A program made the position numbers and the translations under genes. A stretch of DNA of 8,320 bases from an uncultured Hungatella sp. (GTDB taxonomy: Bacteria; Bacillota; Clostridia; Lachnospirales; Lachnospiraceae), in the NCBI GenBank assembly GCA_910588325.1, contig CAJUPP010000008.1, positions 1 through 8,320 of the forward strand. Reading direction: 5' to 3'. Positions 1 through 6,418 of this stretch are shown in pieces. Under the pieces are notes generated by a model, which ran no database searches, was not told the origin of the DNA, and saw nothing but the letters and a program-made list of their open reading frames with translations. Numbering within the stretch: the first letter of the stretch is position 1; each line of letters starts with the position of its first letter.

Positions 1-16
1 TTCAAATATTTACTTA

Positions 17-45
17 TTGATAAAGATCAAAACTTTGACTATACT
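17..45 (+). promoter_or_regulatory. Sigma-A promoter for the AraC-type regulator
   Basis: A TTGATA hexamer (17-22) and a TATACT hexamer (40-45) are separated by exactly 17 bases, a near-consensus vegetative promoter. Transcription would start near 52, leaving a leader of about 25 bases before the ATG at 77. The -35 box coincides with the in-frame TTG at 17, which is strong evidence that translation does not begin there. Seen by eye only. Confidence 0.6.
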
Positions 46-76
46 GGTTTTAGAATTCAACGTGAAAGGCATAACT

Positions 77-979
77 ATGGATAATCTATTTACAAATTCA
101 CCTTCCTCGGTTTCTTCCACCCGTATTATCTACACGCCATCTTCCTTTGCGCGCTCTTCTCTTATTCATCTGCAGGAAACAGGAACCTTACAGGCTCTGC
201 ATCCCCATAAGAGTGAGCGCTCCGGCTTAAACTCCTGCCTTTTCTTCACGGTTTTGTCCGGGGCCGGAGAACTGGTCTATGAAGGAAAGCGTTACGAATT
301 AAGCCAAGGCGATTGTGTGTTTATCCACTGTAAAAAAGCATACAGTCATAAAACAGGAACTATAAATTCAGCTGACATAGAACTTTGGTCCTTATTATGG
401 TGTCATTTCTACGGTCCGAACATGGGTGCAATCTACCAGAAGTATCAGGAGCGCGGCGGTACGCCTGTGTTCCAAACACAGCATTTATCGGATTACCATA
501 CGGTTCTTCATGATTTATATCGGATTGCCAATTCGGATGATTATGTCAGAGACATGAGGATTCATGAAAAACTGTCATCCTTGCTTACGTTACTCATGGA
601 GGATGCATGGAAAGAGAAGGAGCACCCAGGCGGAGAACCGCACACGGTGTCTTCGGTTGTGGATATCCAGAAAGTCAAGGAGTTTCTGGATAATCATTTC
701 ATGCAAAAAATTACTCTTGATGATTTGGCGTCCGGCTTTTTTGTCAATAAATTTTATCTGATGTCTCTTTTTAAAGAACGTTACGGAGTTACCATCAATG
801 CATATCTCAATCAGATGAGAGTTACTTATATCAAACGGCAGCTTCGTTTTACGGACAAAACGGTGGAGATGATAAGTTCGGAACTTGGAATTGAGGCAAC
901 GTATTTGAGCAGACTGTTTAAAAAGGTAGAAGGTATGAGTCCCAGTGAATATCGGAAAATCTGGAAAGGAAACGTCTGA
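77..979 (+). CDS. AraC-family transcriptional regulator
   Basis: A DNA-binding regulator of 300 residues, the usual length for an AraC protein with a sensor domain. Residues about 40-110 look like the N-terminal cupin-type effector domain (for example FFTVLSGAGELVYEG and LSQGDCVFIH). Residues about 195-295 form the C-terminal double helix-turn-helix: a first helix pair around KITLDDLASGFFVNKFYLMSLFK (written in part), a second around VEMISSELGIEATYLSRLFK, then the family signature GMSPSEYRK. The frame is open back to a TTG at 17, but the ATG at 77 is preferred: GAAAGG lies 8 bases before it and the promoter -35 box covers position 17. It lies directly upstream of the GDP-fucose operon and points the same way, so local control of that operon is a reasonable inference; the effector is unknown. 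AraC proteins with this domain order commonly sense sugars, which would fit. Confidence 0.9.
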   Translation: MDNLFTNSPSSVSSTRIIYTPSSFARSSLIHLQETGTLQALHPHKSERSGLNSCLFFTVLSGAGELVYEGKRYELSQGDCVFIHCKKAYSHKTGTINSADIELWSLLWCHFYGPNMGAIYQKYQERGGTPVFQTQHLSDYHTVLHDLYRIANSDDYVRDMRIHEKLSSLLTLLMEDAWKEKEHPGGEPHTVSSVVDIQKVKEFLDNHFMQKITLDDLASGFFVNKFYLMSLFKERYGVTINAYLNQMRVTYIKRQLRFTDKTVEMISSELGIEATYLSRLFKKVEGMSPSEYRKIWKGNV

Positions 980-1002
980 AAAAGGACAAGGCGGCAGGAA
1001 AC

Positions 1003-1061
1003 AGAGGCTGCATGATGTTGTGGAAACGAAACCCAACATTGTGCAGCCTCTTCACAGTTTT
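1003..1061 (+). terminator. Long hairpin after the AraC gene, probable terminator
   Basis: The left arm AGAGGCTGCA-TG-ATGTTG (1003-1020) pairs with the right arm CAACAT-TG-TGCAGCCTCT (1034-1051). This gives 10 Watson-Crick pairs, two G-T wobbles and 6 more pairs around a 13-base loop. The T tract that follows is poor (ending TTTT at 1058-1061, several bases after the stem), so termination may be inefficient. The hairpin sits 24 bases past the AraC stop and would separate it from the operon transcript. It could instead be an mRNA-stabilising stem or an attenuator. Confidence 0.5.
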
Positions 1062-1066
1062 GGACA

Positions 1067-1095
1067 TTCAGCATGAAAGGTAAATCCGCTAAAAT
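1067..1095 (+). promoter_or_regulatory. Weak promoter candidate for the gmd operon
   Basis: A good -10 box TAAAAT (1090-1095) lies 17 bases after a poor -35 match TTCAGC (1067-1072). TTGGAC at 1060-1065 is a better -35 but the spacing (24) is wrong. A weak -35 is what an activator-dependent promoter would show, and an AraC-type regulator is encoded just upstream; that link is inference. Confidence 0.3.
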
Positions 1096-1121
1096 ATGAA
1101 AAAAGAGAAAAGCGATAAAAT

Positions 1122-1139
1122 CATAAGAGCGATAAGAGC
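1122..1139 (+). repeat. 9-bp tandem direct repeat ahead of gmd
   Basis: CATAAGAGC (1122-1130) is followed immediately by GATAAGAGC (1131-1139), 8 of 9 bases identical. The overlapping heptamer GCGATAA also occurs at 1112-1118 and 1129-1135. The repeats lie between the candidate promoter and the gmd ribosome binding site. They could be a regulator half-site array or simple slippage; nothing decides between these. Confidence 0.4.
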
Positions 1140-1140
1140 A

Positions 1141-1146
1141 AAGGAG
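1141..1146 (+). promoter_or_regulatory. Ribosome binding site that fixes the gmd start
   Basis: AAGGAG at 1141-1146 is only 1 base from the first in-frame ATG (1148) but 10 bases from the second ATG (1157). Only the second spacing is workable, so the three extra residues of the longer reading are not expected in the protein. Confidence 0.75.
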
Positions 1147-1156
1147 CATGAAACAC

Positions 1157-2209
1157 ATGAACAAAACAGCGTTGATTACCGGAATTACGGGACAGGATGG
1201 TTCCTATCTGGCGGAATTTCTTTTGGAGAAGGGGTATGACGTTCACGGCATTACCCGCCGGGCATCCATTTCCAATACGGCACGTATCGACCATCTGATT
1301 TTCGCCGGAAGCATAACACTGCACGACGGGGATCTTTCTGACAGCAGTTCTTTGATACGCATCATCAATCTTGTGCAGCCGGATGAGATATACAACCTGG
1401 CGGCACAGAGCCATGTGCAGGTCAGCTTTGACGTGCCGGAGTATTCCGGAGATGTCGATGCACTGGGGGTCCTCCGTATTCTGGAAGCTGTGCGTATCCT
1501 TGGCCTGACAAAGAAAACGAAAGTGTATCAGGCATCCACTTCCGAACTGTATGGCAAGGTTGAGGAAATCCCTCAGAAGGAAACGACACCGTTTCATCCC
1601 TATTCCCCCTATGCTGTGGCAAAACAATATGGATTCTGGATTACAAAAGAGTATCGGGAGGCATACGGGATGTTTGCGGTCAATGGTATTTTGTTTAACC
1701 ATGAATCAGAACGCCGGGGAGAAACATTTGTGACCCGGAAGATCACACTGGCTGCAGGCCGTATCGCAGAAGGGCTTCAGGATCATCTGGAGCTTGGCAA
1801 TATGGATTCCCTGCGTGACTGGGGGTATGCGAAGGATTATGTGGAATGCATGTGGCTTATCTTGCAGCAGGATAAGCCAGAGGATTTTGTTATCGCTACC
1901 GGTGTGCAGCATACCGTTCGTGATTTTACTGAAAAGGCATTTGCAGCTAACGGTATTACCATCCGCTGGGAGGGAAGCGGTCTGGACGAAAAAGGTTATG
2001 ATGCAGAGACCGGGAAAATGCTGGTCTGCGTGAATCCGGCATGGTTCCGCCCCACAGATGTAGACAACCTGTGGGGAGACCCTACTAAGGCAAAGACTGT
2101 CCTTGGATGGAATCCGCAGAAAACCAGCTATACACAGCTGGTTGAGATTATGGCAAAACATGACCGCAGGCTGGCAAAGCAGGAAAAAGCGATGCAGGAG
2201 GCAGAATAG
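1157..2209 (+). CDS. gmd: GDP-mannose 4,6-dehydratase
   Basis: An NADP-dependent short-chain dehydrogenase/reductase that converts GDP-D-mannose to GDP-4-keto-6-deoxy-D-mannose, the first committed step to GDP-L-fucose, in the cytosol. At 350 residues from the ATG at 1157 it has the normal family length. The N-terminal Rossmann motif TGITGQDGSYLAEFLL starts at residue 8. The catalytic Thr and Glu lie in STSELYG (T128, E130), and the catalytic Tyr and Lys in YAVAK (Y152, K156). The Gmd hallmark NHESxRRGETFVTRKIT spans residues 181-197 and RDWGYAKDY follows at about 220. One oddity is a Glu where the family usually has Pro in NHESPRRGE. It is the first gene of the operon; its stop is 2 bases before fcl, and the fcl ribosome binding site AGGAGG (2196-2201) lies inside its last codons, so the two are probably translationally coupled. 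Confidence 0.96.
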   Translation: MNKTALITGITGQDGSYLAEFLLEKGYDVHGITRRASISNTARIDHLIFAGSITLHDGDLSDSSSLIRIINLVQPDEIYNLAAQSHVQVSFDVPEYSGDVDALGVLRILEAVRILGLTKKTKVYQASTSELYGKVEEIPQKETTPFHPYSPYAVAKQYGFWITKEYREAYGMFAVNGILFNHESERRGETFVTRKITLAAGRIAEGLQDHLELGNMDSLRDWGYAKDYVECMWLILQQDKPEDFVIATGVQHTVRDFTEKAFAANGITIRWEGSGLDEKGYDAETGKMLVCVNPAWFRPTDVDNLWGDPTKAKTVLGWNPQKTSYTQLVEIMAKHDRRLAKQEKAMQEAE

Positions 2210-2211
2210 TC

Positions 2212-3156
2212 ATGATGGAGAAGAATGCAAAAATATATGTGGCGGGACATCGGGGAATGGTTGGTTCTGCCATTATTCGTGAGCTGCAGCGCCAGGGATA
2301 CACCAACATCATCACACGCACTCACGGAGAACTGGACCTTTGCCGTCAGGAAGCCGTAGAGCGGTTCTTTGCACAGGAAAAGCCGGAGTATGTGTTTCTG
2401 GCTGCTGCAAAGGTAGGCGGAATTGTGGCGAATTCCGGGGCATTGGCAGATTTCATGTACGATAACATGATCCTTGAGATGAACGTGATTCATTCTGCAT
2501 GGGAGAATGGCTGCAAAAAACTGGAGTTTCTTGGTTCCTCCTGCATTTATCCGCGGATGGCCAGACAGCCTATGACAGAGAGCTGCCTGCTGACCAGCGA
2601 GTTGGAAAAAACCAATGAGGCCTATGCCCTGGCAAAAATCAGCGGTTTGAAATACTGCGAATTTCTGAACAGACAATATGGTACGGATTACATCAGCGTG
2701 ATGCCCACAAACCTTTACGGCCCTAATGATAATTACCATCCTACCCACAGTCATGTTCTGCCTGCGTTGATCCGCCGGTTCCATGAGGCAAAGACGGAGG
2801 GGAAAGAATCGGTTGTCTGCTGGGGAGATGGTTCACCGCTGCGTGAATTTCTTTATGTGGATGATCTTGCCAACCTGTGCGTGTTCCTGATGAACAATTA
2901 CAGCGGCAATGAGACGGTTAACGCCGGAACAGGTAAAGAGCTGACCATCAAGGAGCTGACAGAACTGGTAGCGAAAGTAATCGGATACACCGGAAGGATT
3001 GAGTGGGATACCAGTAAGCCCAACGGGACTCCAAGAAAGCTTTTGGATGTCAGCAAGGCTGCAGGACTTGGCTGGACATACAAGACAGAACTGGAGGAAG
3101 GCATCCGCTTGTCTTATGAAGATTTTTTGAATAACCCTATGAGAGCGGAACGATAA
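2212..3156 (+). CDS. fcl: GDP-L-fucose synthase
   Basis: A bifunctional epimerase/reductase (also named wcaG) that converts the Gmd product to GDP-L-fucose with NADPH. At 314 residues it matches the family. The nucleotide-binding GHRGMVGSA is at residues 12-20. Ser and Cys of the active site are in LGSSCIYPR (107-115), the catalytic Tyr and Lys in YALAK (Y138, K142), and the conserved His after NYHPTHSH at H181. REFLYVDD (211-218) and GTPRKLLDVS (272-281) are also typical. Two ATGs occur back to back (2212, 2215); the first is 10 bases from AGGAGG, the better spacing. With gmd upstream this is a secure GDP-fucose pair rather than another sugar epimerase. Confidence 0.96.
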   Translation: MMEKNAKIYVAGHRGMVGSAIIRELQRQGYTNIITRTHGELDLCRQEAVERFFAQEKPEYVFLAAAKVGGIVANSGALADFMYDNMILEMNVIHSAWENGCKKLEFLGSSCIYPRMARQPMTESCLLTSELEKTNEAYALAKISGLKYCEFLNRQYGTDYISVMPTNLYGPNDNYHPTHSHVLPALIRRFHEAKTEGKESVVCWGDGSPLREFLYVDDLANLCVFLMNNYSGNETVNAGTGKELTIKELTELVAKVIGYTGRIEWDTSKPNGTPRKLLDVSKAAGLGWTYKTELEEGIRLSYEDFLNNPMRAER

Positions 3157-3178
3157 ACATGTTACGGAGTAAAAAACT

Positions 3179-4489
3179 ATGAATATTATACTATTGTCCG
3201 GCGGATCCGGAAAGCGTCTGTGGCCGTTGTCAAATGACATCCGTTCCAAGCAGTTCATTAAAATATTTAAGACAGAAGACGGAAATTATGAATCCATGGT
3301 CCAACGTGTATACCGGCAGATTAAAAAGGTAGATGCAGATGCCACTGTGACCATTGCCACCAGTAAAACCCAGGTTTCGGCTATCTATAATCAGTTGGGC
3401 GAAAGCGTAGGGATTTCTGTAGAGCCGTGCCGCCGCGATACATTCCCTGCAATTGCACTGGCAACAGCATATCTGGCGGATGTAAAAGGGATTGACCCGG
3501 AAGAACCTGTTATTGTCTGCCCGGTTGACCCATATGTAGAGAATGACTATTTTGAGGCATTGAAGGCTCTGGGAAGGCAGGCTGCCAAAGGGGAAGCAAA
3601 TCTTGTCCTGATGGGAATCGAGCCTACCTATCCTTCTGAAAAATATGGCTACATCATTCCTGAAACCCCGGACCAGATTGCGGCTGTGTCCACATTTAAG
3701 GAGAAACCCAACGCGGCGGCAGCCGACGAGTATATCAGGCAGGGCGCCCTCTGGAACGGGGGCGTGTTTGTATACAAACTGAACTATGTTCTGGGAAAAG
3801 CTCATGAGTTGATTGATTTTACGGATTACCAGGACCTGTTTGCCAAGTATGATACACTTGCGAAGATTTCCTTTGACTATGCCGTGGCAGAGAAGGAGGA
3901 CAGAATACAGGTCATGCGGTTTGCAGGTCAATGGAAAGACCTTGGCACATGGAATACCCTGACGGAAGCAATGGGGGAAAGCAGTGTAGGCGACGCCATT
4001 ATGAACGAAACCTGCGAAAATGTTCACATTATCAATGAACTAAATGTACCTGTTCTGGCTATGGGGCTGCGGGATGTTGTAATTTCTGCTTCTCCAGAGG
4101 GAATTCTGGTCAGCGATAAGGAGCAGAGCTCCTATATCAAACCGTTTGTGGATCAGATCCATCAGCAGGTCATGTTTGCGGAGAAAAGCTGGGGAAGTTT
4201 CCGCGTACTGGATGTGGAGGAAGAAAGCCTGACGATTAAAGTGACATTGAATGCAGGGCACAGCATGAATTACCATAGCCACAAGAACCGGGATGAGGTA
4301 TGGGTCGTAATATCCGGTACAGGGCGTACCATTGTAGATGGCATGGAGCAGGAGGTTAAGGCCGGTGACGTGATTACGATGCAGGCCGGATGCCGCCACA
4401 CGATTTTAGCCGAGAGCGAACTGAAGCTGGTGGAAGTTCAGCTTGGCAAGGAGATTTCTGTCTATGATAAACAAAAATATATACGGTAA
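3179..4489 (+). CDS. manC: Mannose-1-phosphate guanylyltransferase with C-terminal mannose-6-phosphate isomerase-type cupin domain
   Basis: Makes GDP-mannose from mannose-1-P and GTP, the substrate of Gmd. The 436-residue protein has two parts. Residues 1 to about 270 are the nucleotidyltransferase, with the pyrophosphorylase signature GGSGKRLWPLS (8-18), the substrate-site FKEKP (173-177), LWNGGVF (191-197), the SFDYAVAEK motif (231-239) and WKDLGTW (252-258). Residues about 338-425 are a type II isomerase cupin, with likely metal ligands H366, H368 and E373 in YHSHKNRDEVW and H407 in GCRHT. It is somewhat shorter than the best-known bifunctional enzymes (about 470-480 residues). Whether the cupin domain is an active isomerase is uncertain, and a separate manA follows. 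CGGAG at 3165-3169 lies 9 bases before the ATG, and the gap from fcl is 22 bases. Confidence 0.94.
   Translation: MNIILLSGGSGKRLWPLSNDIRSKQFIKIFKTEDGNYESMVQRVYRQIKKVDADATVTIATSKTQVSAIYNQLGESVGISVEPCRRDTFPAIALATAYLADVKGIDPEEPVIVCPVDPYVENDYFEALKALGRQAAKGEANLVLMGIEPTYPSEKYGYIIPETPDQIAAVSTFKEKPNAAAADEYIRQGALWNGGVFVYKLNYVLGKAHELIDFTDYQDLFAKYDTLAKISFDYAVAEKEDRIQVMRFAGQWKDLGTWNTLTEAMGESSVGDAIMNETCENVHIINELNVPVLAMGLRDVVISASPEGILVSDKEQSSYIKPFVDQIHQQVMFAEKSWGSFRVLDVEEESLTIKVTLNAGHSMNYHSHKNRDEVWVVISGTGRTIVDGMEQEVKAGDVITMQAGCRHTILAESELKLVEVQLGKEISVYDKQKYIR
4448..4453 (+). promoter_or_regulatory. Ribosome binding site for manA inside manC
   Basis: AAGGAG at 4448-4453 lies 10 bases before the ATG at 4464. 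This selects that ATG over the in-frame TTG at 4443, which has no such site, and places the manA start inside the last codons of manC. Confidence 0.75.
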
Positions 4490-5465
4490 GCCATTTTTGT
4501 TAAAGCCCCGGGGGAAGGATTATCTCTGGGGTGGAAGCAGACTGAATGATGATTTTTCTAAGGGAATCGATATGAGTCCGTTAGCTGAAACCTGGGAGTG
4601 TTCTACCCATCCGGACGGACCCAGCGTTGTAGCAAGCGGAGCATTTGCCGGGCAGACGCTTTCAGAAGTATTGAACGCGCACCCGGAATATCTGGGCACT
4701 CATCCTGATACGGACAGGGAACTGCCTATCTTGATTAAATTCATTGACGCGAAAAAAGATCTTTCCGTCCAGGTACATCCAACCGACGAATATGCTTATG
4801 AGCATGAAAACGGGCAGCTTGGCAAAACAGAAATGTGGTATGTGCTGGATGCGGCCAGAGATGCCAAGCTGGTATATGGCCTGTACCATGATATGGATAA
4901 GGAACAAATTCGTAAAAGCATTGAAAATGGCACGGTGGAGAACTATCTGCAAAAAGTGCCGATAAAAAAGGACGATCTGTTCTACATCGAAGCCGGAACC
5001 ATTCATGCCATCGGTGCGGGGGCTCTCGTGGCAGAGATACAGGAAAGCTCCAACCTGACTTACCGGCTGTATGACTATGATCGGGTAGATAAGAATGGAA
5101 AAAAGAGGGAACTGCATATTGATAAGGCCCTGGAGGTGGTAAATCTGAAGGCCAGTGCAGAGCCCAGGCAGCCCCTTCGCGTACTGAAATACCGTCAGGG
5201 CTGCGCCTCGGAGCTGCTGTGCCGCTGCAAATATTTTGAAGTATACCGTATGATTGTCAATACGGAGCGGCATAGAGGACTTGTAGGATATCAGGCGGAC
5301 AGAAGTTCCTTCCGTGTTCTGCTTTGTACGGACGGCTGCGGTTCTGTTTATTATGGAGAGAATGAACACCTGATTTTTTTCAAGGGCGACTGTATGTTTG
5401 TGCCGGCAGATTCGGTGAAAATCCGAATTCATGGTCAGGCCCAATTTCTTGATGTGAGGGGATAG
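4464..5465 (+). CDS. manA: Class I mannose-6-phosphate isomerase
   Basis: A zinc enzyme interconverting fructose-6-P and mannose-6-P, feeding central carbon into the GDP-mannose/GDP-fucose branch. The 333-residue protein is the short bacterial (Bacillus-like) form. Motifs seen: KPRGKDYLWGG near the N terminus (14-24), ETWECSTHPDG (42-52), the zinc-ligand segment SVQVHPTDEYA with Q103 and H105, KTEMWYVLDA with E123, IEAGTIHAIG with H181, and YRLYDYDR (200-207) carrying the conserved catalytic Arg. The last 80 residues form the small C-terminal cupin half. It overlaps manC by 26 bases, so it is very likely co-translated. The frame stays open for 37 codons beyond its TAG stop, but that stretch reads as an unrelated antitoxin fragment. 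Confidence 0.94.
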   Translation: MINKNIYGKPFLLKPRGKDYLWGGSRLNDDFSKGIDMSPLAETWECSTHPDGPSVVASGAFAGQTLSEVLNAHPEYLGTHPDTDRELPILIKFIDAKKDLSVQVHPTDEYAYEHENGQLGKTEMWYVLDAARDAKLVYGLYHDMDKEQIRKSIENGTVENYLQKVPIKKDDLFYIEAGTIHAIGAGALVAEIQESSNLTYRLYDYDRVDKNGKKRELHIDKALEVVNLKASAEPRQPLRVLKYRQGCASELLCRCKYFEVYRMIVNTERHRGLVGYQADRSSFRVLLCTDGCGSVYYGENEHLIFFKGDCMFVPADSVKIRIHGQAQFLDVRG

Positions 5466-5477
5466 AAAACCCAACAG

Positions 5478-5579
5478 CATAAGCCGGATGAATACGTCCG
5501 TCTATTGGATGAGTTAAATGACGCTCGTCTGCTGGTTGCCGCTTCTGAACGTATGGCACACTTTAATCCCTCTCTATAG
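5478..5579 (+). pseudogene. Fragment of a Phd/YefM- or RelB-like antitoxin gene
   Basis: Without any start codon of its own, this frame reads HKPDEYVRLLDELNDARLLV then AASERMAHFNPSL before a TAG. The segment DELNDARLLVAASERMAHFNPS resembles, from memory, the C-terminal half of clostridial antitoxins, where a DARLLxxAxERM helix is followed by HFNPS and then a SQEEV-type tail. Just past the stop, the sequence can be read with small indels as such a tail up to about 5600. The N-terminal DNA-binding half is absent; upstream lies manA in the same frame. No toxin gene is visible. The overlap with the minus-strand remnant from 5552 means one of the two readings is partly coincidental. Confidence 0.4.
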
Positions 5580-5819
5580 CTTTCTGGAGGAAAGTCGAAT
5601 CCAACTCAGGTCTTGGTTCTGTTATTCAGGTCAATAAACTGGCAAACATCTTCCAGCTGCTTCAAGAGTCTATAACCCATCCTCTCCAATCAACTTTAAA
5701 GTCTGCATTTGAACATTTCCAAATTCTATACCCCTGTGCTTCAACTCATAATCCGTGGTCTGAAATGAAAGTTTATTTGCGGTATCCCTTGAAGATGGGA
5801 GGACTTTATGGTATCGTAA
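5552..5819 (-). pseudogene. Remnant of an AlbA_2/Schlafen-domain ATP-binding protein gene (RecG-like putative regulator)
   Basis: Two pieces of one protein family can be read on the minus strand. The first piece (5819 down to 5670) contains ANKLSFQTTDYELKHRGIEFG and QMQTLKLIGEDGL, then a TAG. A second piece in another frame (about 5677 to 5606) reads LLKQLEDVCQFIDLNNRTK, then a TGA, then FDFPPESYREGLKCAI (5599 to 5552). In intact members the order is LTF...G..FG..Q..TL.LI..DGLYTNLALLLSDQ, then about 30 residues, then LL.QLEDVY.FIDLNNRTK, then DYP.EALREALLNAIVHRDY. This matches a gene that lost an internal piece and gained stops. The N-terminal AlbA_2 domain and most of the ATPase domain are missing. 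The family is recalled, not searched. Confidence 0.55.
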
Positions 5820-5874
5820 CTATAACTTAAGGTGACTGGCAAAATAACAATCAGGATTTTACAGGAAATTAGAA

Positions 5875-6418
5875 ATGAATGGTAATTGGAAGGAACTTTT
5901 TTAACAATATGTCAGGATATGCAGCAGCCCATAAGCCATATACCCAAAGCTATGCTGACAGGAGCGATTGTTGCTTTGTGTATGGGATTGTGCTCAAAAA
6001 TTTTTGGCTGTCAGGCTAAAATAAACCGAAAGAAGATGTGTCTTTGGTTTTTTGCGCATCCTATACGGTGATTCTGCTGAATGTGGTATTCTTTTCCAGA
6101 GAACCAGGATCCAGAACAGGGATAGATTTGACCTTGTTGGGAACTTGGGAAGGAACGATACAGTCCCATGGGTTTGTGATAGAAAATATTCTGCTGTTTA
6201 TTCCTGTTGGTACATTGATTTCCTGCGTCTTCCACCCTATGAAAAATGGTCTGGCATGTATTTTGACAGGATGTATGTTCAGTATCGGGATTGAACTGAC
6301 CCAGCTTGTAATGAAAATCGGTTACTGTCAGCTGGACGATGTGGTGATGAATACCATAGGAACAGGTCTGGGGTGGAGTTTCTATAGGATTTTATTATTT
6401 TTTAGGGGATTGTTTTAA
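5875..6418 (+). pseudogene. VanZ-like membrane protein gene, broken by two frameshifts at T6 runs
   Basis: The C-terminal part (in frame from 6038 to the TAA at 6416-6418) is clearly VanZ-like: VVFFSREPGSRTGIDLTLLG, then VIENILLFIPVGTL, IELTQL and LDDVVMNTIGTGLGW. The preceding part of the family is in another frame (about 5901-6053): CQDMQQPISHIPKAMLTG through NRKKMCLWFF. A one-base step back at the T6 run 6048-6053 joins them without loss. A further step of the same sign at the T6 run 5897-5902 would join an earlier piece, MNGNWKELF, starting at ATG 5875 with AGGAAA (5863-5868) 6 bases upstream. The repaired protein would be about 181 residues with about five membrane segments. VanZ-family proteins are integral membrane proteins; one gives low-level teicoplanin resistance, but most have unknown roles. 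The cause may be decay, homopolymer error in the assembly, or slippage. Confidence 0.75.

Noticed and set aside
17..76. Translation of the AraC protein from the TTG at 17, adding 20 residues
   Set aside because: The TTG overlaps the -35 box of a good promoter and has no ribosome binding site; the ATG at 77 has one and gives the normal family length.
1148..1156. gmd start at the ATG at 1148
   Set aside because: AAGGAG would be only 1 base away; the ATG at 1157 has a 10-base spacing and begins directly with the conserved N-terminal strand.
590..1702. Minus-strand open frames across the AraC and gmd genes
   Set aside because: They are antisense to well-supported genes, have no family resemblance and are rich in Cys, His and Phe, as expected for shadow frames.
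4443..4463. manA start at the in-frame TTG at 4443
   Set aside because: It precedes the only ribosome binding site; the ATG at 4464 is well placed.
2128..5480. Long minus-strand frames opposite gmd, fcl, manC and manA, including one of about 270 codons
   Set aside because: Each lies opposite a gene with full catalytic motifs; their length follows from the codon usage of the real gene.
5463..5579. Stop-codon read-through of manA into the 37 open codons that follow
   Set aside because: The extension resembles an antitoxin, not an isomerase, and ManA is already full length at its TAG.
6048..6053. Programmed -1 ribosomal frameshift at the T6 run in the VanZ gene
   Set aside because: The run does not form a standard X XXY YYZ heptamer in the incoming frame, no stimulatory stem was evident, and a second break of the same kind exists; undercount or decay is simpler.
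6038..6418. An intact 126-residue VanZ protein starting at the GTG at 6038
   Set aside because: No ribosome binding site is near, and the family's N-terminal helix is found immediately upstream in another frame, so this is the tail of a broken gene.
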